64,000 bases of DNA, from NCBI GenBank assembly GCA_009760855.2, contig WPIO01000103.1:422001-486000 (forward strand), written 5' to 3'. Below are positions 34,930 to 46,939 of this stretch, piece after piece. Every line of letters starts with the position of its first letter. The first letter of the stretch is position 1. Under the pieces are notes generated by a model, which made no database searches, had not been told where the DNA came from, and was given only the letters and a program-made list of their open reading frames with translations. The position numbers and the translations under genes are program-made. The stretch is from Cristatella mucedo (lineage: Eukaryota; Bryozoa; Phylactolaemata; Cristatellidae).

Positions 34930-35440
34930 AGGGAATTATTGATATATCTTTTTCTAGGTACTTTACATGTACTGCAAAGGCAGCACGACGACTAGTTAGT
35001 GCATGCACACTCTCAGCACGCATAAGCACGCGAAGAACAATCTTGCCCGATTCGGAAGTAGTTCGATTTGAAGTTAGTTAAAAGAGTCACCGCTAAGCTA
35101 CTTGTCAGATTATTGTGCGATGCGATGCCTTGCCTGATTCGAAAGTATTTCGAATATGTCGGTAGGAGCTAGAGAAAGAAGCAACCTATGGCGAGTGAGC
35201 AACCTTGAAAGTCGACATGCAGCCCGTAGGGAAGCCAGTCGAGTGACGTCAGAGAGAGGTAGCGTATTGCCGCAGCCGCGATGCTGACGACGGACAAGCC
35301 TCGCTGCAGAGTTTTGCATCGACTGTAGGCACCTTATTGCATGCGAGTAGCGAATTACGAAACTAGATGCAGGATATCGTAAATGCATGGACGTGACGGG
35401 CTTGAAAAGGCCGCCGCGAAGTCGGGACCCACAGTCCGCC
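34930..35440 (-). mobile_element. LINE A-related 3' portion, diverged
   Basis: The 110-codon minus frame contains LQSMQNSAARLVRRQHRG and a SLRAACRLSRLLTRHRL part corresponding to the LINE C-terminal region. Confidence 0.75.
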
Positions 35441-35547
35441 ACTTAGCATTTGAGAACTTTTAGAAGGCGCATCAATCCAATTCAGCTGAAGCTAAGTCAA
35501 CATTTGGTAATAATATAATTCATATAATAAATATAATTCATTTGTAT

Positions 35548-35665
35548 AAGGGAACTCAATCACTATTCAGGCGCTTCACATATCCCTCGGGGCTCGAGCC
35601 CACGACCTCAGCCAGATCTTGGTCGGGGCGAGCACCTTAACCGCTGGACCAAACCGGCTCAGTCG
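35548..35665 (-). mobile_element. SINE B
   Basis: In reverse complement it shows the A-box-like head with GGTCCAGCGGTTAAGG, GGTCGTGGGCTCGAGCCCC and the GAAGCGCCTGAATAG tail. Confidence 0.85.
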
Positions 35666-36535
35666 AGTGACCTATCAATAACCCAAAGATGTTCATGTCC
35701 CACTATTGACCTTATTCGTAAGGGCTCGCAAGCGACAATACCGCCCTATGACCCAAACGGCAACTCAATAGAGCGCTTCAAATTCTTCGCATGTAAGGTA
35801 GATTATAACTAGTAACTTTATCCCGACACTTTTGCGTGCTACTTCAGACAGAGTATGACGGCCGAGATATAGTCCGCGGTTCCCGAGTTTTAATGGCTCG
35901 GAACTTTTTACGTCCTAATCTACGGTTATGCGGCACACAAGCCGAAGCCAAGGGTCCAGGCGGTCAGTTCAGTTGCACCCTAAAATTGACTGGTGAGTTG
36001 TGCTCCGAGTCTCGAGCTTGTTTTTGCTCGCCATTGCTGATTCTGGACACATTTAACCATCTGTGGCTGTCGAATAACCTATTCCGCGTTACTAAGGACA
36101 ACGACTTGTTATATGCATGTGCGGGCGCAGCTCGCTGCAGCCGCGTTCTGCTACCGTCAGAATGCGTGCGTGCGTTGGCGCGGCACATTCGAGTTGTCAA
36201 GAGGTAACTTGAAAGCTCAAAGCTTCACTGCTATTAGCGCCCTGTCAGCGATGACTAGCATAGTTATTAGCACCGTGTTTGTGCCAGATGAACTTACTCG
36301 AGAGGGCGCTGCAGCGAGCTCATAACAGGTATGCGATTCTGTGGGCGCGACACCGCTTACCCCGCAGTCCACGCCCCAAACCGAACTTTCCCGCTCGAGG
36401 GTCTGGGGAGTCCTTAAATAAAGGGTCTTGATCCTTTCTTTTCCATCTACACTGTCCCGCTGGCCGACGTCATTGCCGTACACAATCTTGGCTTTAATTT
36501 CTACGTTAGAGGCACTCAGATGACGGTCAGTTGTA
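35666..36535. other. spacer, nothing recognised
   Basis: The 123-codon plus frame at 35836-36207 has no domain I know and no splice support. Confidence 0.35.
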
Positions 36536-36660
36536 CCTTTACTTAGGTGCTCACCCCGACCAACGTCTGTCTGAGGTCGTGGGATCGAGCCCTGAGGCAT
36601 ATGTGAAACGCCTGAATAGAGATTAAGTTCTCTTGGGGTTTTATACAAATGAATTATATT
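36536..36660 (+). mobile_element. SINE B
   Basis: Head GGTGCTCACCCCGACCAACG, B-box-like GGTCGTGGGATCGAGCCC and tail GAGATTAAGTTCTCTTGGGG. Confidence 0.85.
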
Positions 36661-38775
36661 TTTTTCTCCCTCCCAGCCTTCAAGCACATCGAATTCTCTC
36701 AACTCCTTTGCTGCATGTATTGATGACATTCACAAAAACATCAGCTCGACCGTCAAGTCTGCCTACTTTCAGCTACATAACATTGCTAAAATTCGGGCTT
36801 GTTTAGACAGGGCTGCCACATCTACATTAGTCCGTGCATTTGTGACATCCCGTCTTGACTTCTGTAACTAACTGCTTGCTGGTCTACCGGCCTGAGCAGT
36901 CAGAAGCTTACAGCCGGTGCAAAACTCTGCAGCTAAGCTTTTCTGTCGTGAGCGTCGCAGTTGCCACATCTCACCACTTCTCGCCGACCTGCACTCGCTC
37001 TCAGTCAAGCAACGCATCGACTTCAAGGTTTTGTCACTCACTTTTAGGTCCCTTCATTCTTTGGCTCCAGCCTACCTATCAGATCTACTTCCCTACATTG
37101 TACACCTCGCTTTTCGGAATCCAACTGTTTACCTATACCTCGTACAAATCTCAAATCCTTTGGAGACCGCGCATTTAGTTCGCATGCTCCCTGCTGAAGC
37201 CTGGGACTCACTCCCAACTTGCGTCACGACATCTCCTGACTTGTCCACATTTGAAAAAGAAACTAAAACGCATTCATTTATGACAGCATTTATTGGGTCT
37301 CGTGATTCATCCTTTATGTGCTCATGCGTGCTGACACTGCATGTTGCCACTAACCAAACATGCATGCTGACCCTGTGCATGTCACCCCTAACCATGTTGT
37401 AACTCCGAAGGCTCGGCGGAGTAGGCTTGACCTGCCGCTTACCTAGCGGCGTAACCTAGCGCCTAATACCGTTTGGTGCGCGCCTACGCCCAATAAGCAG
37501 GCCGCCACGAAGCAAGCGTTTCTGGCGCTGACTTACTTATCGTTACTTAAAGGGGTCTCGAGTCCACAGCGTGAATTGGAAAGCGAGACACACAAATTGG
37601 GGATGTTACTGAGCTTTATTCGCAAGCGCACAAAGTTGTTGCGCGTCTAGCTCAGTTTTATCTCCACACTCCTTACACGCCCTCAACAGCACAAACACTC
37701 TTTCGGATGGAATACGTCTCCACACTGAAGCTACTTACGTCTATAGTGGGGAACGACCCAAATAGACGGAGCCCGAACCGGAGCCTAAACCCTAACCGGA
37801 GAACTAGGACTCCGTTTCCACCTTGCGGCGGGAATACCCCACACACGCCATCTCAGGCACTCTTGCGGAGGAAACACGTCTCCACACTGAGGCCCCCTGC
37901 GTCTCTAGGGGGAACGGCCCAAATAGACAAAGGAGCCCGAACCAACAGAATATCTCACACCATACCAACTACGTTTAGCTCGCACCGGCAAATCCTTATA
38001 CTGAGACCACGTGCGAGCGCGCACACACAAAACACAAAAGAAACACAAAATGCCAGCTCGGGCGCTATACGACCGTATTCGGTGGAGTCCACCGAATCCT
38101 CCTAGCGCGGCCTCGTCCTGTTCCGCCCATCGCCGGCGAACAGCCCGCCCTCCTCCCTCGCTTTCAGAGAAAACGAGTCCGACGGCGTCGAAGCGCAGAG
38201 CCGGACAAAAGACCAAAAGACCAAGAGCGAGCGTCGCTCGACTCTTAAATACTTAACTGAGACACTGGGGCAAGAGCTTAGTGGTATTGGGCTCGACACC
38301 TTTGCCCATTACGGTAAGGAATTAATACCGTCATTAGGCCACTGAAAGAGCACCTCTGTCCAGCTTGAATGTGCGAATGGGTTCCAGACGATTCTTTTTT
38401 GGACAGAGTGAAGGCGGAGGTTGACAGACCAGCCAGCATCAATCAGCAGCTCCCGCGGGTATCGGACCAATTCTAAAGGCCGAATCGCCACAGCTGGTCT
38501 CAGAGCTTCCCGGCTCGCTCTTAAGCTCTTGCTCTCTAACCGCACTGGCGCTCCTCTCTGGCTCATTACTCCAGGGCAAAGGAGTTCTTGCCCGCCGCCG
38601 AACAGCTCTTGTTCGCGCTAAAATTCAGCCAAGGCGCTAAGATGTTATTCTTGATGTTGAGCATCTTACCACTATCCATTCGAGCGTGCTTCCTTTGTAG
38701 CAAATGTAAAGCGCTTAGAAAGAGATTGAGTTCTCTGAGGGCGCTTTATCAAATGTATTATTATTACTATAGCCT
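36661..38775 (+). mobile_element. LINE A 3' portion interrupted by a 1.24-kb insertion
   Basis: LINE A runs from 36661 to 37398 (HISPLLADLHSLSVKQRIDF, FRSLHSLAPAYLSDLLPYIV) and resumes at 38642 with its 3' UTR, stem-loop and (ATT)n end at 38775. Confidence 0.9.
37399..38641. mobile_element. 1.24-kb insertion of unknown type with 5-bp target duplication
   Basis: ATGTT occurs at 37394-37398 and again at 38642-38646, and LINE A homology is continuous across the gap. The element has an internal imperfect repeat around ACGTCTCCACACTGA (37708 and 37877). On the minus strand it has a TATTTAAG box near 38248 and AATAAA near 37617, which could make it an LTR in reverse. Its ends lack TG...CA. No protein is recognised. 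Confidence 0.65.
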
Positions 38776-38809
38776 GCATCCGCGTAATTCGCACTTAAAA
38801 GGCGAGTAG

Positions 38810-39466
38810 TTTTTTTTGAAGCTGAATGGCAATAAAGCCAAACTAATAGTTACTGGAAAGCCCAGTGTCTCCCTACAGTTGGAAGACCTCACCGTCGAGA
38901 TGGGTTCGCCCAAGGTCATTCCCGTGTCGGCTGCCGAAGTCTGGACCTGCCAATCCACAATAATTGGCCATTGAATGAACGTGTCACAAATTAGGATCTT
39001 CAAAAGTACTACACCCTAAGTAGTTCATGCGTGTGTGACATCGCCAGTAGGTTGCTGCAATTCCCTTTATCCGGGACTTCGTACCCATGCCCTGAATTGA
39101 CTGCAACTGGTGCAAAACTCAGCAGCTTATGTGGTCTGTCGTCAACGGGGAATCTAGCACATCTCACCATTTCTGTTGGAGCTTTACTTGCTCCCAGTCA
39201 AGCATCTAATTGACTTCGAGAGCCTTTCTCTGGCTTAAAGGCTGCTTCGCCCACTTGCACCAGCCGAGCCATCAGGCCGCCTAGCTCGCCCAGCGAGAAA
39301 CCTCACCATCCGCTCCTCGGTATCAAGTCGTCTCACCATTCTCGCTCGGAATTAGATCTAGAGGCGATTCGGCCTTTAACTAGTATGCACTGAATGCCCA
39401 GAGCTCGCTCAGGGCTTCTGTCAACACATGCATTGACTCGGCATAATTTTAGACTCGGCTAAAGGC
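38810..39466 (+). mobile_element. old LINE A relative
   Basis: LNGNKAKLIVTGKPSVSLQL and, further on, LQLVQNSAAYVVCRQ in broken frames mark a third, more diverged LINE lineage. Confidence 0.65.
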
Positions 39467-39606
39467 ACGGCTGGTTTGGTCCAGTGGTTAAGGTGCTCGC
39501 CCCGACCAAGGCCTGGCTGAGGTCGTGGGCTAGAGCCCCGAGGCACATGTGAAGCGCCTGAATAGAGGTTAAGTTCTCTTGGGGCGCTATACAAATGAAT
39601 TATATA
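39467..39606 (+). mobile_element. SINE B, near full length
   Basis: Head GGTCCAGTGGTTAAGGTGCT (A-box-like), GGTCGTGGGCTAGAGCCCC (B-box-like), then tail GAAGCGCCTGAATAGAGGTT and CTTGGGGCGCTATACAAATG. Confidence 0.92.
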
Positions 39607-40453
39607 TGTATATATATCTGATCCGCTCAGCTTTCCTTAAGTCTCCTGCTTCCTTCTTGGTTCATTAACGTACCACCAATCAGACCCTGATCTCAATCTG
39701 AGCTCAAAATTTACTATCCTTTGCTCCAGAATGCACGTCGTGATCAAAGCTAGCGTGTCAAAGGTGCCTGCAGATCGTCTTTTTGCTGCCTCTTCCCACT
39801 CGCCTCGCTCCAAAAAACTCGGCGGCGGAGTAGCCACGTTGCTGTTTCCCTGCTCAGCTGTGGTTTATGAGCTGCCCCATTCGTGGCGAATCTTAGTCGC
39901 ATCCAAAGGATATTTAGAGTAGAAATGATCACATAGCTCATCGAAGACAGATCGTAAAGCCCCACGCATGGTGGCAAAAAGCGACGGGGAGAAAGCCATT
40001 CGTATATTGCCCGGGCGCCAGGGGCGTGGTCTTAATATTCGCTGGTAGACGGTTCTGCGAGAAACGGCTTTTACAGGACGGAATCACTATTATGCGATAA
40101 GCTTTTCATCGGGGCTAGTGTATATTTGAGTGGAGTCCTAAGGTAAACATCATTGGATTGAGCGCCGGTCCTAAGTAAACATTATAGGAGGAGGCGTATC
40201 CTGCCCCTTAGCCGTCACCTAGGCGTGGTCGACCGGGTGCTGCGGCTGCTGCCTGGCGGCGGCTGTCTCCTTCGCGACGTCACTAGCATGGCGGCCGCCT
40301 GAGCTAGGAGTGCCCGGAGAACGGCGCCGTGCTTGGGCTAGCGACAGTGCGCCTTCACCCTCTTTCTCTCTCGCTCGCTCAAGCTTTCTGGCATCCGCTT
40401 GAGGGCGCCGCGTGACAGCGCTGCGCTCGTTCGCAGCTTCCTGCGTCGTCAGC
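39607..40453. other. upstream region of the Golgi membrane protein gene
   Basis: The last 250 bp are GC-rich and contain a CT-rich stretch (CTCTTTCTCTCTCGCTCGCT). No TATA box is evident. Confidence 0.4.
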
Positions 40454-40834
40454 ATGGTCGCGTCCAACGGGTTCAAGTCGAACCAGTTACACGCCTTCTT
40501 TCGGCCGACCAAATTCAACATCGTCACCTGCCTGGTCGTGGTGCTGGCCGTGGTCTACTCGGCGCACAGCTACTGGAGCTTGCGCGGACTTCTCGGCGTT
40601 CAGGGTGCGCAGCTGGCCCTCCTCAAGGTTCGGAACGCCGAGCTTCGCACGAGGGAGGCCGAGCTTGATGAGACCGTAAGCAGCCTGAACAGGCGCGTTG
40701 ACCTGCTGTACGAGAGCGAGCGGAACTGCAAGAGCGGCGTCGCCATATGCAAAGAGGAAAAGAAGACGGCCGTCGATGGCCTGTCGGCCAAGAGTGCCGA
40801 GTGTGCCGACAAGGAGCAGCAGCTGTCGTCTTGC
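40454..40834 (+). CDS. Golgi membrane protein exon 1 (residues 1-127)
   Basis: Short basic N terminus, membrane anchor and first coiled-coil part. Ends at TCTTGC|gtaacg in phase 0. Reading on meets TAG at 40853. Confidence 0.85.
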
Positions 40835-43800
40835 GTAACGGAAACAGTTGAGTAGCGTTTGGATGCTGCCGCCGAGCCGCGCTGGCCTGCAGCGGCTGTT
40901 TGAGCGTCGGATCTAGGCGTGCCGGTGTGATCGGCGTCGCTGTGTCACGTGCGTTCCTATTAATGTTGCGAGTGTATCCGAGTCGAGTCGGAGTTCATGT
41001 CCCAGCGCATAGGCATTGGTGGTGTTTGAGCATCTGATAGCCGGAGCCAGCAGGGGCAGGGGTAGGCTCAGGGCATTTGCATTCTGGCATTAAAAATAAT
41101 GCATCATTCGTATGACACCACAAGAGAACCGAATCTCTATCCAGGTGCTGTACAGCTCGCTGAGAGAAAAGCATTAGCCAAGGGTTGACGATATGCACGG
41201 TATCATGCTTAGAGGAGCAGGCAAAAGCACATAAGAATACTATCAGAGCCACTGGTTAATAGGATCCCGTGTTAGTTAAACACTCTGAATTGTGCAGAAG
41301 TGAGCATGCAAAGCACACAGGAACAAAAATACAAGTTCACTGCAGTGCTAGGAAAGCTGAGCGGAACAAATGCGACTTGAGCTGTAACTTTAATGATACC
41401 GAGTCATTGCTGGTGGTGACAGAAGCCAGCAGCCGATTTCCGGCTTTCGGTGCATGTTATCCGAAGGCCGAAACACCAAACGATTTCAACTTTCGAAGCA
41501 AGTAGAACATGCTTCTGTGCATTGATTCTAGAGTATTGATGTGAATGGACAAAGATCATCCAAGGAGCCTCTGAAATATGGGGTACCTCAGAGCTCTGTG
41601 CTTGGTCCTGTTCTTTTCACGGCTTATACTCTTCCTCTTGCCTGTGTGATTGCCTAGCACAATCTAGGTTTTCACTTATATGCTGATGACACTCAGTTTT
41701 ACCTTTGCTTTGATCCCTCCCAGCCCTCGAGCACGTCGAATTCTCTCAACTCCTTTGCAGCGTGTAGTGATGACATTCGCACATAGACGGCAGCAAATTT
41801 TCTTAAATTGAATGATGATTAAAGCAACTTACTAGTTATGGGCAAACCAAGTGTGATTCAGAAATGGGAAAGGCTGACGCTCAAAATTGGCTCTGCCAGC
41901 ATATCTCCTGTTGAATCTGCACGAAATCTAGGTGTCATGTTCCAACGTGACCTTTTGTTAGACGACCACATCAGGTCCACAATCAAGTCTGCCTACTTTC
42001 AGCTACATAACATGCATGTTTAGACAGGTACCCCACATCTAAATTGGTCCATGCATTTGTAACATCCCGTTTTGACTTCTGTAAATCACTGCTTGCAGGT
42101 CTACCGGCCTGTGCACCAGCCGCTTACAGCCGGTGCAAAACTCTGCAGCTAAGCTTGTTTGTCGTGAGTGTCGCAGCTGCCACACCACACCACTTCACGC
42201 CGACCTGCACTGGCTCCCAGTCAAGCAACGTATCGACTTCAGGGTTTCGTTACTCACTTTTAGGTCTCTTCATTCTTTGGCTCCAGGATGACTATCAGAT
42301 CTACTGCCCTACAAAGCTAAGCATCGTACCACCTGCTTTTCGGAATTCAATCATTTAGCTGTCCTTGTACAAGCCCCAAATCCTTTGGAGACCGTGCCTT
42401 TAGTTCGTATGCTCCCAAAGCTTGGAGCCCACTCCTGACTTGTGTCACATCCCCGGACTTGACGACGTTTAAAAAGAACTTGAAAACACACCTATTTATG
42501 ACAGCATTTAGTTGGTCCCTGTGATTCGACCTTGATGTGCTGACACTGCATGCTGCCACTAACCACACTTGCATGCTGACCCTGTGCATGTCACCCTAAC
42601 CATGTTGTTTTGATGAACATGCTGCCAATAACCACTCGATCGTATTTCCTTTGCAGCAAATGTAAAGCGCCTAGAAAGAGATTGAGTTTTCTGGGGGCAC
42701 ATTATCAGATGTGTTATTAATAATAATAATATTGTTTAATCGGTTCACGATTAACCAATCATTAGTGCATCTTGCCAGTTGTGACTGCCTCCAACAAAAC
42801 TGGCTACTACCATCCGGTACTGCTCATACAGTTATCTTCTATCCACGGTTATAGATGATAATGGTAATAGTAAAAATACATTTATACAGTGACACAGCGA
42901 GTTGGATTTGATGTCATGTCGGTAGGAAAAGTTGACCTTGTAGCCTGATCTAAAACCGTGGGGCCATAGGAATCTATGACAACTGCTTAAAAGATGTTGG
43001 TTGTCAAGGAAGGTGGAGGGGGGCTAATTTGCTATGGTTAAACCTGGTCGGAGCGCCTACTGTGTATTAGTGCCACATAGGCACCCACTCATTGGTTTCA
43101 CTTCTTTCTGTTTCTTGGCCGTGAATCGACGTCCAAGGTTGAACCCGGCAAATCAGTGACCTCACCTGCCCACGAGAGCCCCTTTGGATTGGCTCCTTTG
43201 GGGTCTGTTGGGGACAGGGTTGAATACTATATTGACCATAACTCGGAAAATAACAGTTATTACCCTCTTATGCAGAAAGATGCAACATGGGATAGCTGGG
43301 CTTACAGGCGCGGCACAAGCATGGCTTGTGAGTCTCTAGGTCCTAACCGACCCCGAGGGGGGCAGTTGACTGGGAGCACCAGGGGCTGGGGAAGGGGTGC
43401 GTGAGGCTACACTTGAGGGACTTGATGCCCGTAGCCTTATTTTGCCTACCCGACCTCTTCTTGGCAAACCTGCAAATAGCTTCACGATATGTGTTGTGCT
43501 CTATGTCTGTCGCAGAGCTTGGTCTGCTTGCCTACCGCCACAGCAGACAGTGGCCTAAAGCTACTAAAAAGGTGCATTGCACCCGTGGCTAACTAGTGGC
43601 TAAATAGTTCACCGACGAATGCTATTGCCCCTCTGACTGTCTCACCGGAAGACGATCATCCGTCGGATGTGCTGACTGAAAGTTTAGTGGCAACTGGGGG
43701 TGTGGCAGGAGGATGAGGGCAGGTGGCTTCAGCTGAAGCAAAGCTTAGCTGCTGCAGCTGCTGAGTTTTGCTATGCAGTCGGTAAGTAAACAAAGCAGCA

Positions 43801-46800
43801 AAACATTATTCAAGGGTCAATAGTTGCGAACTGGCAGAGAAACTAGCAGTCCAGTCACAGCCTATGCTCGTGTGGCCCTTTGTGGAATATGGGGCCAGGC
43901 TAGCAACAGATGGTGGTGACCTTAGTATGCCTACCGCATAGTGTATGAAGCCTGGTGGCATAATTCGTGTGTCTTCCATAATGGAGAGCTAGATGTCGTG
44001 TTCAAGACAGCAGCTACCCGGAGAATGTCACTTTAGCGGTGTATGTTCTGCCTCTGTGTGCATACTGTTGGGTGGGCTGTACCACGATTGCATGCTACAT
44101 AGGCGGAAGTCGACATAGAAGAACAGCAAACCCATTAATAGACTCTCGGAAAAAATCTCTAAGAACATGCTTTGCAGCCTACTAAGATTTCAAAGACCTT
44201 GATGACACGTTCAAGCATTCTGCTTGTCTGCTGCTGGTTGAATCAATTTTAAGCTCTTAATTAGTGGTGATTTTAATAGCAGCCACTTGGATTGATTGTA
44301 TCTTCGTCTGTAACCACAAAGCCATAAAGACTATGTGGGTGTTAGGCAGGAGAGTTTTATATAGCTCACTCTCAACCTGAGCAGCTTTTGGTACCATTCG
44401 GTAGCCAACAGACTTCGTCTCATGCAACAAAGAGACAGTGGGAAGCATAGCAGAGTCAGAGAGCAGTTGAAGTAGTGAGTAGCCTGGAAGTAGCAGCTCA
44501 GGACCGCTGAAAAGGACAGGCCGTAGTCGGCAGCAGGAGAGTAGTTGTCATTGCATAAGAATTGTGGAAGCGAGCTCCACAGTCTAGGACCTTCAGAGCT
44601 AAAGCTTCTGTCGCCAACGGTCTTTAAGCAGAGGAATGGAACAGCTAATTTATTGTCCATACTGGACCTGAGGGCGTGAAGAGGCCAAAACTGGTGCAGC
44701 AATTCAGCTAGGTATGGAGGAGCCAAGCCGTGGCAGGCTTTGTGGGTCAGCGTAAGAACTTTGCTCTGTATCCTTTGCTCAACCGGCATCCACCTTAGCT
44801 CTTGCAGCAAAGTAGATACGTGCTTAAACCTCTGGGACTTGAAGACTAGCCTTGCAGCCATATTCATAGCCAGCTATTGCTGGCTGCAGTTGCCTAGTTG
44901 CTTTCATTGGTAGCCCAGCCAAAAGGGAATTATAATAATAAAGCCGAGACAGAACTAAGGAGCTAGTTAAATCTTTTGCAAGCCACTGTGGAAGACAGCT
45001 CCTAATCTCGGATAGGGATCGGGCGTGATGGCTAGCTGTAGAAGCAGTCTTCTGAATGAAGCTTTTAAATTTAGGCAGCTGTCGAAAACGACACCTAAAT
45101 TTCGAGCACATGGTGATGGTCGCACGACAGCATCACCTGTTAGAAGAGCAAAGCCTTTTCATCCAGCCACATGCTTAGGGTGTCCTATGAGCAGCAGTCC
45201 GGTTTTATCGTCATTTAGCTTTAAGAAGTTTTCCGACATCCAGGATCGAATGTCGGCAAGGCAAGCATTCAGTTTCTCAGTTGCTACAGCAGATTCCAAC
45301 GGTTAGAATGACAAATACAACTGAGTATCGTCAGCATTGAAGTGATATCTTATTCCATTGGCCTTAATCATTTTCCCCAGAGGTTGTGTATAAATGGAGA
45401 ACAGCAAGGGACCGAGCACAGACCCTTGAGGGACTCCACAGGTGACCCTTCTCATGTCTGAGACCTGACACCCACACGACACTGATTGAACACGATCAAA
45501 CCAGTACGATTTGAACCATGCCAGTGCTTTGTCTGCAAGACCGATCGTTGTTCTCAATCCTTCAAGAAGAACGTCGTGATGAATGGTGTCGAAGGCAGCT
45601 GACAGATCTAGCAGAGCTAGGACAGTGACATTCCCGTCATCGTTGCCACGTAGAATGTCATTGTTAACATGGAGGAGAGCAGTTTCAGTGGAGTGCTGCC
45701 TCTTGAACCCTGACTGAAATTTCATTCTTTTCAAAATGTGCAACCAGCTGCTTAGCGAAAATTTTTCGAGAATCTTTGACAGAAACCAAGAAGGGAAACT
45801 GGGCGATAGTTTGCAAGGACCTCTGTATCTAATCCAGGCTTTTTAAGTATGGGTCTAACGATTGCCGATTTGAAGGACTTGGGGACGACCCCTTTTCCCA
45901 AGGAAGCATTAAAAATCTTGGTTATGGCAGGGCTAAGTTGGTCTGCCAGTGAAGACCACAGAGATGATGGTATAGGGTCTTCATGGAGACGAGCTCTTTT
46001 GGCTAGACCTTACTAAGGTAGCCACATATCATGCAGAAACATCGGAAAACCTTTTAAGCAAGGTCACAGGTTGTGATTCCACAATTGCTTTACTTAGAGG
46101 GGGCTTTATGGAGGCACGAATGTGCACAATTTTTTCATTAAAGAAGGCTGAAAACTGTTAAGCTGAGCCGTTAATATCTAGGGAGTCAGACCTCTCAGCA
46201 TTGGCCAGTGAATTTCTTACTGTCTTATAAATCTGTTTAGTGTCTGACTTGCAGGAATTCAGCTTTCGAGTGAAAAAAGAAGCCCTGGCTTTTTTAAACT
46301 TCCGGGTGTAAACTCGAAGGAAGTCTTAGAAATTGACTAGATCTTCATCAGACCCAGATTTCTTAAAACGACATTCAAGCCTGCACTTAACATGGCACAT
46401 CTTTTGAAGCTTTTTGGAAATTGAAAGGAATCTCTATGACTCTGTACACGGATAGAATGAACGGGAGCATGCTTGTCAAGAGCACTCCTGAGTGTCATGT
46501 TCACTGCATCAGTGAGGGCATCGAGGCTGTCGGTCGAGTCTGGATGCATGATCTGTTTGTGGTGCAGATCAAGAAGATCTGCACTACAAACAGATTTCAA
46601 AAATTTGTCTATGTCAGTGCTTTGTAACTTTGTAAGTTACATCGCTTGACAAGTTCAACATTACCCTGTACATACTAGGGAGCAGGAACAGTAAACGAGA
46701 CCGAACAATTATCTGTGAGGTTGAGTGGGCACACCACAAGCTTATAGTTTTGTCGGGTACGGGCATTTCAAGTTGCCAAGGCCCAGCTTAAGATGGCCTT

Positions 46801-46885
46801 ACATTCTAGCTATCGGCCCAAGGCTTTGCTGCTTTTCTCTTATGAAACTCCTTCGAAACCGGCCTCCATCTCTCTCTCTCTCTCA

Positions 46886-46939
<54 letters not shown>

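Noticed and set aside
44284-46620. LINE B as an active element
   Set aside because: Several frameshifts and stops, and the active-site box reads NADD, where YADD is expected.
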